Assembly (NCBI RefSeq): GCF_900143185.1
Contig: NZ_FSRQ01000001.1
Coordinates: 2,178,796-2,242,795, forward strand
DNA length: 64,000 nt
Source: Chryseobacterium scophthalmum
Lineage (GTDB): Bacteria > Bacteroidota > Bacteroidia > Flavobacteriales > Weeksellaceae
Direction: 5' to 3'
Under the pieces are notes generated by a model. The model had not been told where the DNA came from and made no database searches. It worked only from the letters and a program-made list of their open reading frames with translations. This document shows positions 51,086 to 59,580 of the stretch, piece by piece; the first letter of the stretch is position 1, and the number at the start of each line of letters is the position of its first letter. The position numbers and the translations under genes were made by a program.

Positions 51086-52576
51086 TTAAAAACTCACCAC
51101 AAACTTTCTATCATTAATCAGCTCTGCAATGGCCAACATATCTTTTCCGATTAATCGGTCATCTTCTAATTTATCTACTTTAGAACGAAGAATCGCAAAG
51201 TTTTCTTCAATGATTTTTGAACATTTTGCAGGTCTTCTGAATTCTAAACCTTGTGCTGCAAACATCAATTCAACAGCTAAAATATTTACAAGATTTCCTA
51301 AAACCTGATTGAATTTTCTACCTGAAATACTTCCCATCGAAACATGATCTTCCTGACCTAAACTTGTCGGGATAGAATCCGCCGAAGCCGGGAAACAAAG
51401 CGTTTTATTCTCAGTAACCAACGCTGCAGAAGTATATTGCGGGATCATAAATCCTGAATTCAAACCTGAGCTTTCAGTCAATAATCTTGGTAAACCGTAT
51501 TTCCCTTCTAACAATAAATAACTTCTTCTGTCTGAAATATTTCCTAACTCTGCAACAGCTAAAGTTGCATAATCTAAAGGCATTGCCATCAGTTGTCCGT
51601 GGAAATTTCCTCCTGAAATAGATTCTTCAGCGCTTAAAACGATCGGATTATCGGTTACAGAATTCAATTCCGTTTCGGCCATCATTTTAAGATGTTCAAA
51701 AGCATTTCTACTCGCTCCGTGAACCTGAGGAACACATCTCATAGAATAAGGATCCTGTACTCTTTCACACTCTTCGTGAGCTTTTAAGTTTTCAGAATTC
51801 TTTAAAAATTTCAGCATTCTTGCCGCCACTTTTTTGCTTCCTTCAAACGGTCTGATGTCATGAAGTTCTTTTTTAAATGGGCTTGCCGAACCTCTGTAAG
51901 CTTCAAGACTCATTGCAGCAGTCATATCTGCTAAGTCTAATAAATATTCAAATTTTTCTAAACCTTTTATCGCATGAGCCAGAATAAACTGAGTTCCGTT
52001 GATTAATCCCAAACCTTCTTTCGGTCCTAAAACCAATGGCTCAAGATTGTTTTTTTCTAAAACATCAGCAGTTTCAAAAATTTCGTTTCCTACCCAAACC
52101 TGTCCAAGTCCTAAAAGTGGTAAAACTAAATGTGATAAAGGAGCCAAATCTCCCGAAGCTCCTACAGAACCTTGCTCCGGAACTACAGGAATAATATCCT
52201 TTTCAAGCATCAGAATAAATCTTTCAATCACTTCCAGAGAAACTCCCGAAAAACCTTTAGACAACGCATGAACTTTCGCAATCATCATAATTTTTGAAAA
52301 TTCTTTATCAATCGGTTTCCCTACTCCTACTGCGTGAGAAATAATTAAATTGTACTGAAGCTGAGCTGTTTCATCAGCCGAAATTTTAGTATCACAAAGC
52401 GGTCCGAATCCTGTATTGATCCCATAAACACATCGATCTGACTCTACAATCTGTTTTACATTATTCTGAGATTTTAAAATCTGCTCTTTCGCTTCTTTAT
52501 TTAATGTAGCTTTATTTGGGTCATTACAGATTTCCAAAACATCGTGAAAACTGAAAGTATCTATACCGTATATCAT
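51086..52576 (-). CDS. hutH: Histidine ammonia-lyase
   Basis: 496-residue aromatic amino-acid lyase that removes ammonia from histidine to give urocanate. The MIO precursor ASG is at residues 140-142 in PEQGSVGASGDLAPLSH, close to the usual 142-144. Also seen: YGINTGFGPLCD near the start, LINGTQFILAHAI, and EDHVSMGS near the end (active-site loop). An upstream in-frame ATG (52693) would add 39 residues unlike the family, so ATG 52576 is the start. No hutU, hutI or hutG is adjacent, so the pathway must be completed elsewhere. Confidence 0.94.
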   Translation of the reverse strand: MIYGIDTFSFHDVLEICNDPNKATLNKEAKEQILKSQNNVKQIVESDRCVYGINTGFGPLCDTKISADETAQLQYNLIISHAVGVGKPIDKEFSKIMMIAKVHALSKGFSGVSLEVIERFILMLEKDIIPVVPEQGSVGASGDLAPLSHLVLPLLGLGQVWVGNEIFETADVLEKNNLEPLVLGPKEGLGLINGTQFILAHAIKGLEKFEYLLDLADMTAAMSLEAYRGSASPFKKELHDIRPFEGSKKVAARMLKFLKNSENLKAHEECERVQDPYSMRCVPQVHGASRNAFEHLKMMAETELNSVTDNPIVLSAEESISGGNFHGQLMAMPLDYATLAVAELGNISDRRSYLLLEGKYGLPRLLTESSGLNSGFMIPQYTSAALVTENKTLCFPASADSIPTSLGQEDHVSMGSISGRKFNQVLGNLVNILAVELMFAAQGLEFRRPAKCSKIIEENFAILRSKVDKLEDDRLIGKDMLAIAELINDRKFVVSF

Positions 52577-52758
52577 TTCAAAAAATTTGCCTAAAAATAC
52601 ACATTTTGAATCATACTTAAAAAGCCTATTAAAGTAAAATATGGTATCCTTAAATAAGACAATATTCCGATTTACAAAAAACTTCGACATCATTAAAATA
52701 TTTTATCAAATCATCAATTATTTAGTTATTTTTACCGAAATAATTTAAACTAATATTT

Positions 52759-53523
52759 ATGAAATTTAAAGCTCTATTATTGGCACTTTCATTCACAAGT
52801 GCATTCTCATTTGCTCAAGACAAGGTGAAGTATTCTAAGGAAGACATCAAAAAAATGGAAACTTATCTTTTCAATGAAGGATTTCCTGGCCCATCCACAA
52901 AAAAAATCTCAACCATCATTTCAAAAGACGGAACTATCAACAAAGGATATTGCGACAATATTGAAACCAAAAAAGGTCAGATTTACGAAATTTCTATAAA
53001 AGACAGTGCTACAAAAAAGAAGATAGTTTTCAACGCAGATAATGTGAACGAAATGTACATTTACCCTACGAAATTGGCGAAAATTTTGAAAGTTGGAAAA
53101 CACATGACTAACTTGAGAAGCTTAAACACTAAAAAACTGAGTAAAAATACGCCTGATGGCCAAATTCAATTTGTAAATCAAACCGTTTCGTTGAAAAACA
53201 AAAAAGATGATAAAGAGTTTTTAATGCAATTGATTAATCCTGAATTTAGCGAAATTATTTCTGTTTATAATGATCCGAGAGCAAAAGAAACTTCTGGTAT
53301 GACGGTAGGATTTGGTATGCAACTTGGTGGTGGACTTGCAAAATCTTATTATGTAAAAAAAGGAGAGAAAATTCTTTGGCTTCACAAAGATGATTTTGAA
53401 GACAATTATGATTTCTTATTTGGTGACAATGCAGAATTCATGAAAAAATATCCTAAAAAATCTGTAGAATGGGGCTTTTTCAGCTTTTTGGTCAATGAAT
53501 ATACTGAAATGAGTAACGGATAA
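52759..53523 (+). CDS. Secreted protein of unknown function
   Basis: 254-residue exported protein; signal peptide at 1-19 (ALSFTSAFSFAQ). The mature part begins with a charged stretch, contains a beta-rich central region (YEISIKDSATKKKIVFNADN, DGQIQFVNQTVSL) and YVKKGEKILWLHKDD, and ends SVEWGFFSFLVNEYTEM. No family recognised. It has a TAGTTATTTTTACC region upstream like that of the large outer-membrane protein gene, suggesting a shared promoter type. Followed by a terminator. Confidence 0.7.
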   Translation: MKFKALLLALSFTSAFSFAQDKVKYSKEDIKKMETYLFNEGFPGPSTKKISTIISKDGTINKGYCDNIETKKGQIYEISIKDSATKKKIVFNADNVNEMYIYPTKLAKILKVGKHMTNLRSLNTKKLSKNTPDGQIQFVNQTVSLKNKKDDKEFLMQLINPEFSEIISVYNDPRAKETSGMTVGFGMQLGGGLAKSYYVKKGEKILWLHKDDFEDNYDFLFGDNAEFMKKYPKKSVEWGFFSFLVNEYTEMSNG

Positions 53524-53544
53524 AATTTAATCTTAAAATATTTC

Positions 53545-53574
53545 AAAGCTGTAGAATTTCTGCAGCTTTTTTTG
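53545..53574 (+). terminator. Terminator after the 254-aa secreted protein
   Basis: AAAGCTG(TAG) pairs with (CTG)CAGCTTT, then T run. Confidence 0.8.
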
Positions 53575-53600
53575 TTGGTTTAAAATACATTGAGAATGCT

Positions 53601-53608
53601 TAATTTTG
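53601..53608 (+). promoter_or_regulatory. -7 promoter box of uvrC
   Basis: TAATTTTG matches TAnnTTTG and ends four bases before the uvrC ATG, the same spacing as in aroC. This implies a leaderless message. Confidence 0.6.
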
Positions 53609-53612
53609 TGAT

Positions 53613-55406
53613 ATGAATCCGTCTTTAGAATTACAGCTTAAAACTTTACCTTCAGAACCCGGCGTTTATCGATATTATGATAAAAACGAAAATCTGCTGT
53701 ATGTAGGAAAGGCTAAAAACCTAAAGAAAAGAGTACTTTCTTATTTCAACAAAACGCTTTCCGGATACCGTACCAAAATTATGGTCGGAAAGATTAACCG
53801 TCTTGAAACGACCATTGTAAACAGTGAATATGATGCTCTTTTATTGGAAAACAATCTGATTAAAGAACATCAGCCTTTCTACAATGTGATGTTGAAAGAT
53901 GATAAAACTTATCCGTGGATTTGTATTAAAAATGAAGATTTCCCAAGGATTTTCCTTACAAGAAATAAAATAAAAGACGGTTCGGAATATTTTGGACCTT
54001 ACGCAAAAGTACGTCCTGCAAAGATTTTATTGGATACAATTAAACATATTTATAAGCTTCGTACCTGCAATTTAAATTTATCTCCGAAAAAAATTGAGGA
54101 AGGAAAATACAAAGTCTGTTTGGAGTTCCATATTAAAAACTGTGAAGGACCTTGTGAAGATTTGGAGAGTAAGGAAGATTACGACGAAAAAATCGATGCG
54201 ATTCGCGGAATTGTAAAAGGAGATTTCCGAAGAGCAAAAGAATATTTAATTAATCAAATGACGAAATATGCGTCTAATCTTCAGTTTGAAAATGCTCAGC
54301 TCATTAAAGAAAGATTGGATATTCTTGAGGATTATCAGGTAAAGCATACGGTGGTAAATCCGGATATTGATGATGTAGATGTTTTCGGAATGACGAGTGA
54401 TGAAACTGCGGCTTATGTTAATTATTTCAAGATCAGGAACGGAAATATTATTCAAAGTTTCACTACAGAAATCAAGAAAATGCTTGAAGAAACCGATGAA
54501 GAAATCATGGAAGAAGCGTTAATTGAAATCCGTCAAAAATTTGATTCTGATTCTAAAGAGGTCTTGCTTCCTTTTCACTTAACCGTTGAAATTCCGAACG
54601 TAAAGCTGATTGTTCCGAAAGTCGGCGATAAAAAAAGAATCGTTGAACTTTCTGAAAAAAACGCCAAAGAATACAGAATTGAAAAATTAAAACAGGTACA
54701 GATTGTTGATCCTGAAAGACATTCTAACAGAATTATGGCAGAAATGCAAAAGCTATTAAGGATGCCTGTAGAACCGAGACATATCGAAGGTTTTGACAAC
54801 TCAAACATTCAGGGAACCAATCCGGTTTCGGCGTGTGTTGTTTTCAAAAACGGAAAACCGAGTAAGGCTGATTACAGAATTTTTCATCCAAAAACTGTTA
54901 TTGGTCCCGATGATTTTAAAACAATGGAAGAAGTCATTTTCAGACGCTACAAAAGAATGCTGGAGGAAGGCGAAAGTTTACCCCAATTAATTTTGATCGA
55001 TGGTGGAAAAGGGCAACTATCTTCTGCAGTAAAAAGCTTAAAATTGCTTGGTCTTTACGGAAAAATTACCATTGTGGGAATTGCCAAAAGACTCGAAGAA
55101 ATTTTCTTTCCCGAAGATCCTATTCCTTTATATCTCGATAAAAAATCTGAAACTCTTAAGATTTTACAACAAGTACGTGATGAAGCCCACCGTTTTGGCG
55201 TAAAACATCACCGAACAAGACGTACCAATTCTACGATAAAATCTGAGCTTGAGGAAATTCCGGGGGTTGGTGAAAAAACGATTGAACTGCTTTTATCTAA
55301 ATTAAAATCAGTAAAAAGAATAAAAGATGCCAACTTTGAAACTTTAGAAGAAATTTTAGGAAAATCTAAAGCGAAAGTAATCTGGGAATTTTTCAACGCT
55401 GAATAA
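53613..55406 (+). CDS. uvrC: Excinuclease ABC subunit C
   Basis: 597-residue UvrC, the dual-incision nuclease of nucleotide excision repair. GIY-YIG domain at the N-terminus: GVYRYYDKNENLLYVGKAKN at residues 17-36; Cys-rich linker with CEGPCEDL; UVR domain (ASNLQFENAQLIKERLDI); RNase H-like nuclease part with EGFDNSNIQGTNPVS (catalytic DNS), LPQLILIDGGKGQL, and LQQVRDEAHRFGVKHHR; and two C-terminal helix-hairpin-helix motifs (GVGEKTIELLLSKLKSV). Length is typical. Own promoter box and terminator. Could be recruited by the alkyltransferase-like protein encoded at 32328. Confidence 0.97.
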   Translation: MNPSLELQLKTLPSEPGVYRYYDKNENLLYVGKAKNLKKRVLSYFNKTLSGYRTKIMVGKINRLETTIVNSEYDALLLENNLIKEHQPFYNVMLKDDKTYPWICIKNEDFPRIFLTRNKIKDGSEYFGPYAKVRPAKILLDTIKHIYKLRTCNLNLSPKKIEEGKYKVCLEFHIKNCEGPCEDLESKEDYDEKIDAIRGIVKGDFRRAKEYLINQMTKYASNLQFENAQLIKERLDILEDYQVKHTVVNPDIDDVDVFGMTSDETAAYVNYFKIRNGNIIQSFTTEIKKMLEETDEEIMEEALIEIRQKFDSDSKEVLLPFHLTVEIPNVKLIVPKVGDKKRIVELSEKNAKEYRIEKLKQVQIVDPERHSNRIMAEMQKLLRMPVEPRHIEGFDNSNIQGTNPVSACVVFKNGKPSKADYRIFHPKTVIGPDDFKTMEEVIFRRYKRMLEEGESLPQLILIDGGKGQLSSAVKSLKLLGLYGKITIVGIAKRLEEIFFPEDPIPLYLDKKSETLKILQQVRDEAHRFGVKHHRTRRTNSTIKSELEEIPGVGEKTIELLLSKLKSVKRIKDANFETLEEILGKSKAKVIWEFFNAE

Positions 55407-55410
55407 AACA

Positions 55411-55440
55411 AAAAATCTCTTATCAATGATAAGAGATTTT
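55411..55440. terminator. Bidirectional terminator between uvrC and the anti-sigma gene
   Basis: AATCTCTTATC pairs with GATAAGAGATT around AAT, between convergent genes. Confidence 0.85.
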
Positions 55441-55463
55441 CAATTTATTGTTAAAGAAAAGTT

Positions 55464-56288
55464 CTAAACTCCTCCCATTACATACATGTTTTCCATTGTA
55501 GGAATTGTGCTTCCGCCTTCTTTTTCTAAAGTAATGGCAAAAGCCTGCGCATTCGGAATATTGGCTAAAGCTATTTTAGCATCTTTTTCGTCGGTGTACA
55601 TTCCTGCGCTCACTGGTTTTCCGTCTGCAATTGCCCAAAGTTGGTACTGCATTCCTTCAGGAGCTTTTGGCAAACTATTCGCCGTTAAATAAACATCTTT
55701 GGAAGTTTTATCCCAATATACAACAGCGTTGGATTCTGGATGTTTTTCAACGCCCGCCAAAACAATTTTAAGCATATTTGGGTTTGAAGTTATCTTCAAT
55801 TTTTGCTCAAGATTTTGCATCGCAAGGTGTTGAGATTGTTTATCAGATTTTAGATCTGCTAATTCTTTTTTAATCTCATTTTGGCTATTCATCCAAAACA
55901 AATTACCTCCAATACTTACTAAAAATAAAACAGATGCAGCCACCGCAAAGGTTTTCCAGCTGTTGTTTTTTTCTACTTTTATTTCCTGCGTTACCTGTTG
56001 AGTTTCCATTTTTGGTTCAACATTATTAATAGGAATTACAGGTTTCTCTTCTACAACTTCTTGTTCAAGTTGAATTTTATCCCAGATTTTTGCTTTTAAA
56101 TCAGTGGGTGGTGTCATTGCCTGTGCAGTTGCAAGCAATTCAAAAGTTTTCTGCGCTTCTTCGTACGCAGCTTTTACTTCAGCATTATTCTTCATCACAC
56201 ACTCCAAAATACCCGCTTCCTCGGGAGAAGCAAGACCTAGAATGTAAGATTCTAGAATTCCGGATGATATGTATTCTTTACTATCCAA
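55464..56288 (-). CDS. Anti-sigma factor, RskA-like
   Basis: 274-residue membrane anti-sigma factor. Cytoplasmic N-terminal part begins SKEYISSGILESYILGLASPEE, one transmembrane segment is at about residues 112-130 (WKTFAVAASVLFLVSIGGNLFW), then a coiled-coil stretch, and a periplasmic C-terminal RskA domain with YWDKTSKDVYLTANSLPKAP and GMQYQLWAIADGKPVSAGMY. It lies one base downstream of the ECF sigma gene, with which it should pair. The signal released by the periplasmic domain is unknown. Confidence 0.92.
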   Translation of the reverse strand: MDSKEYISSGILESYILGLASPEEAGILECVMKNNAEVKAAYEEAQKTFELLATAQAMTPPTDLKAKIWDKIQLEQEVVEEKPVIPINNVEPKMETQQVTQEIKVEKNNSWKTFAVAASVLFLVSIGGNLFWMNSQNEIKKELADLKSDKQSQHLAMQNLEQKLKITSNPNMLKIVLAGVEKHPESNAVVYWDKTSKDVYLTANSLPKAPEGMQYQLWAIADGKPVSAGMYTDEKDAKIALANIPNAQAFAITLEKEGGSTIPTMENMYVMGGV

Positions 56289-56289
56289 T

Positions 56290-56847
56290 TTATTGATAAT
56301 CTTTTAACAAGTCTTTTAATTTAATCAATGCATTTCGCATTTTGGTCTTTACAGTGCCTAAAGGCATATTCAGTTTTTCTGATATTTCACTCTGCGTAAA
56401 TCCTTGATAATAGGCAAGATCAATGAGTTCCTGCTTATCAGATTCCAAACTTTCAAGCACTTTATTAAACCCAATAAAATCTGAATTATTGGTGGTTGTA
56501 AGTTCCGCATTCTCATATACGAAATCTGGTAAAGGTTGGTTTTTAAGTTGCTTTTGAAAGCTTTTAGATTTAAGATAATCAATTGCTGTGTTTCTTGCAA
56601 TATTAATCATCCAAGTATAAAATCTACCTTTCGTAGAGTCATATTGATGGATAGAATTCCAGACTTTCACAAAAACATCCTGAATAATCTCTTCTGTATA
56701 TTCTTTAGACTGAACAATTCTGAGGATCACACCATACAACGCACCAGAATAGTTATCATACAAGTGATGAAAACCAGCTTCGTTTTTCTGTATCAGTAAA
56801 ACGATAAGTTCTTCTTCTGAATAATTTGTTTTTATGGTGAATATTTT
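56290..56847 (-). CDS. ECF RNA polymerase sigma factor, start not in frame (see finding)
   Basis: ECF sigma of about 185 residues. Region 2 is EEIIQDVFVKVWNSIHQYDS with RFYTWMINIARNTAIDYLKS, and region 4 is DLAYYQGFTQSEISEKLNMP with LGTVKTKMRNALIKL. It is adjacent to its anti-sigma gene. The first standard in-frame start is TTG 56763, but 28 codons upstream of it still read as conserved ECF N-terminus (NYSEEELIVLLIQKNEAGFH). They are cut off by a TGA that overlaps an ATG in another frame, ATGAAAAATATTC. Removing one A from the run of five would join that ATG to the sigma frame. The coordinates include the open conserved part; the true start is uncertain. Confidence 0.75.
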   Translation of the reverse strand, partial: KIFTIKTNYSEEELIVLLIQKNEAGFHHLYDNYSGALYGVILRIVQSKEYTEEIIQDVFVKVWNSIHQYDSTKGRFYTWMINIARNTAIDYLKSKSFQKQLKNQPLPDFVYENAELTTTNNSDFIGFNKVLESLESDKQELIDLAYYQGFTQSEISEKLNMPLGTVKTKMRNALIKLKDLLKDYQ

Positions 56848-56853
56848 TCATTT

Positions 56854-56861
56854 CAAATGTA
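56854..56861 (-). promoter_or_regulatory. -7 promoter box of the sigma/anti-sigma operon
   Basis: TACATTTG on the minus strand, a full match to TAnnTTTG, two bases before the ATGAAAAA at 56851. No -33 TTG. The message would start at or inside that ATG. Confidence 0.5.
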
Positions 56862-57049
56862 ATGAAATAATATAAATAATGAGAAAAAAAATTAAAAATT
56901 ACGTACCACACAGAATTGATTTAAAAAATAATCAATTACAGTTAATTATTGTTAAAATTTAAATTCTTAAATCTAAACCAAACTGATCTTCGTAAATGAG
57001 GGTAACAAACAAAATTACTTACTCAATAATAATTTAAAAAATTAAAGAA

Positions 57050-57619
57050 ATGAACACAAGATCAAAAATCGCAGTATTCGGAATGGTGGCTTTATCATTC
57101 GCATTCAGTGGAAATGCAGCTGCACAGCAAATGAAAGAAAAAACAGTAATGGTAGGTGGAGCAGCAATGTATCCTTCGAAAAACATTATTGAAAATGCGG
57201 TAAACTCTAAAGATCACAAAACTTTGGTTGCTGCTGTAAAAGCTGCAGGTTTAGTGGAAACGCTTCAAAGCAAAGGTCCTTTCACAGTATTTGCTCCAAC
57301 TGATGCCGCTTTTGCAAAATTACCAGCAGGAACAGTTGAAAATTTGGTAAAACCAGAGAATAAGGCAATGCTTACAAAAATTCTTACCTATCATGTTTTA
57401 CCCGGAAAATATAGTGCAAAACAAGTTTGGGCAGCTGTAAAAGCAGGAAATGGTAAAGCAATGATGAAAACAGTACAAGGTGAGGAGCTTACGTTCTGGA
57501 CAAAAGGAAAAGATTTATACGTTACCGATGCAAAAGGTAATAAAGCGAAAGTTACGATTGCAGATGTTAATCAGTCAAATGGTGTGATACACGTAATTGA
57601 TACGGTGTTGATGCCTTAA
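57050..57619 (+). CDS. Secreted fasciclin-domain protein
   Basis: 189-residue exported protein with signal peptide ending at about residue 26 (FSGNAAAQQ) and one fasciclin (FAS1) domain: [74 protein letters not shown] and the second conserved box [16 protein letters not shown]1 domains mediate adhesion in many organisms, but the role here is not known. It is divergent from the ECF sigma operon, which may regulate it; that is positional inference. Confidence 0.93.
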   Translation: MNTRSKIAVFGMVALSFAFSGNAAAQQMKEKTVMVGGAAMYPSKNIIENAVNSKDHKTLVAAVKAAGLVETLQSKGPFTVFAPTDAAFAKLPAGTVENLVKPENKAMLTKILTYHVLPGKYSAKQVWAAVKAGNGKAMMKTVQGEELTFWTKGKDLYVTDAKGNKAKVTIADVNQSNGVIHVIDTVLMP

Positions 57620-57646
57620 TTTTAGTTTTTATGGTTTATTTTAAGG

Positions 57647-57680
57647 AAGGCTTACCTGAAAATTTCAGGTAAGCCTTTTT
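57647..57680 (+). terminator. Terminator after the fasciclin gene
   Basis: AAGGCTTACCTGAA pairs with TTCAGGTAAGCCTT, followed by T run. Confidence 0.9.
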
Positions 57681-57703
57681 ATATTTTTTTGAACCTTTTA
57701 AAA

Positions 57704-58462
57704 CTATTTTACAGGTGAAAATACTTCTTTAGAATACTCGTCGTTACCTTTCGGAATTTCAATTACTAAATTTCCGTTTTCATAATACCCTGTTGTAGAT
57801 TCACCTGAACCTAATTTAACTCTGAAAACATCTTTTTTGGTAGTCTCTTTGAAAGTAGCAAAGGGAACAGAACTGTTTCCGTCTACCAAAATAAATTGAG
57901 AAGCATCAATCTGAATTTTCTGAAGACTTAATTTTCCGTTGCTGTATTTTTCTGCCTTTGAAGCCTGAGATTTTTGTTCACTTACTTTAGGAGTTTCCTG
58001 TGCAGTTTCTTTCACCACTTGAACTTCCTGTTTAAAAGTTGTATTTTCAACAGGTTTTGAGATAGAAATATTTACTAAAGCTTTAGATAATGCATCTTTG
58101 AAACCTTCTTCATATTCTTTTATTGACGAGTTTCCTTTTTCAGAAGAAATCACTTTGCTGTTGCAGTCTTTAAATTCTAAAATAATTCTATTTCTAAGAA
58201 AACTGCTGTCATTTACGAGATCAGCATTCAGAACGCTACACGGATTAACATTTGCTTCTTCCGGCCATTGACCTCTATTTTCAGAAAGCACAACATATTG
58301 CTTAGCTTTCATATTTTTAGTTAGAAATGCGCTAAGTCCGTAATTATTTTTTTTAAAACTTTCAAGCGAACTTGGTATAACAACATATTTATAATCAGAA
58401 ACTTTCTGTGCATATGATAACATTACACAAAAAGATGATATTAAGACTGATAGCTTCTTCAT
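57704..58462 (-). CDS. Secreted protein of unknown function, PorV-operon member
   Basis: 252-residue exported protein with a signal peptide at 1-19 (ending SYAQ). The first half holds DYKYVVIPSSLESFKKNNYG, LSAFLTKNMKAKQYVVLS and NRIILEFKDCNSKVISSEKG. A polar Gln/Lys/Thr/Ser-rich linker leads to a short C-terminal beta domain with FILVDGNSSVPFATFKETTK. No family recognised. It starts 22 bases after the PorV-like gene on the same strand, so it may be a partner or companion of that protein. Confidence 0.7.
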   Translation of the reverse strand: MKKLSVLISSFCVMLSYAQKVSDYKYVVIPSSLESFKKNNYGLSAFLTKNMKAKQYVVLSENRGQWPEEANVNPCSVLNADLVNDSSFLRNRIILEFKDCNSKVISSEKGNSSIKEYEEGFKDALSKALVNISISKPVENTTFKQEVQVVKETAQETPKVSEQKSQASKAEKYSNGKLSLQKIQIDASQFILVDGNSSVPFATFKETTKKDVFRVKLGSGESTTGYYENGNLVIEIPKGNDEYSKEVFSPVK

Positions 58463-58484
58463 ACAGTTTATTTAAATAAAATAA

Positions 58485-59567
58485 TTAATCATTTCTAAAT
58501 TCTCCCATATCCAGTTTTAATGAGAAGAAATTAGAATAAAAATTAGAACCTCCGATTCCTGAATTACTGATTGCGTAATCAAGCGTTAAACCTCTGTAAC
58601 GAATTCCTATACCTGCGCTTGGCTGGAAAGAAACTTTTCTCTGAAGATCTTCAATATCAGTAATCGACTGAAATCTGTTAACACCTACTCTTACAAAAAT
58701 CATTTTCTGATATCCCAATTCAGCTCCTGCATAAGGGGTTATACTTGCAAAATCTGTTGAAAGCAGAGCCGCCGTTTTAGCAAAATCTACATTAATTCCT
58801 GCTTCTGGTAAAACATACAAACTGCTATTAATATTAAATAACTTACTTGCTCCTGCATTTAGCTTCGGCATTGTCAATTCCATTTTATCGGTTGGAGCAG
58901 GGTTAAATTCTTCACCATTTACGATTGTGGACAATTCTTTTTGATTCACAGTCCAAAAGTTGACGGTTGTAGTTGCATCGCGAAGAACTCCACCGAATTT
59001 CCATCCGTTATCAGCTTTATAAATAGCACCAACATCAAAACCAAAACCATATCCGCTAGCAAATTTTCCTACATTTCTGTAAACGATTTTAGCATTCACA
59101 CCAACATCCAATTTCGGATTTCCACCAGGATTGAATGCATAAGAAATGATTCCTGCATAATCTGATTGTGAGAATTTAGTAATTTTATCGTAATCAATAT
59201 TTCCTTCCGTATCGATTAATTGAGTAGTATTTAAAATATTATCAACCCCTAAACGAACAATTGAAACTCCAAAAACTCCTGTCTCCAAAACTTTTGCGTA
59301 AGCCAAATAATCATATTTTGCGATAGATTCAAAATATTCTGCGTGCATTGCTGCACCTTGCCAATCTCTTGTAATCCCATTCAAACCTGCGGGATTCCAC
59401 ATTGGTGAATACACATCGTCCTGACTGGTCATTACGGCACCTCCCATCCCGATTCCTCTAGCTCCGGCTCCGATATTTAAAAATTCATTGGAATATTTTC
59501 TGATAATCTGAGATTGAGAAAACCCAAATAAAAGGGAAAATACTAATAATAGATATTTTTTCATCAT
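58485..59567 (-). CDS. PorV/PorQ family outer-membrane protein
   Basis: 360-residue outer-membrane beta barrel with signal peptide at 1-20. Starts after the signal with FLNIGAGARGIGMGGAVMTSQDDVYSPMWNPAGL, the highly conserved N-terminal block of PorV/PorQ proteins of type IX secretion. Further strands include YAFNPGGNPKLDVGVNAKIV, and the end YSNFFSLKLDMGEF forms a last strand. PorV shuttles T9SS cargo to the attachment complex; this may be a paralogue (PorV-like) rather than the main PorV. It is in an operon with an EamA transporter upstream and a secreted protein downstream. The window also encodes three T9SS cargo proteins. Confidence 0.88.
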   Translation of the reverse strand: MMKKYLLLVFSLLFGFSQSQIIRKYSNEFLNIGAGARGIGMGGAVMTSQDDVYSPMWNPAGLNGITRDWQGAAMHAEYFESIAKYDYLAYAKVLETGVFGVSIVRLGVDNILNTTQLIDTEGNIDYDKITKFSQSDYAGIISYAFNPGGNPKLDVGVNAKIVYRNVGKFASGYGFGFDVGAIYKADNGWKFGGVLRDATTTVNFWTVNQKELSTIVNGEEFNPAPTDKMELTMPKLNAGASKLFNINSSLYVLPEAGINVDFAKTAALLSTDFASITPYAGAELGYQKMIFVRVGVNRFQSITDIEDLQRKVSFQPSAGIGIRYRGLTLDYAISNSGIGGSNFYSNFFSLKLDMGEFRND

Positions 59568-59580
59568 GTAGAATAGATGC

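Noticed and set aside
52577..52693. 39-residue extension of histidine ammonia-lyase
   Set aside because: Unlike the family and would shift the MIO triad far from its usual position near residue 142.
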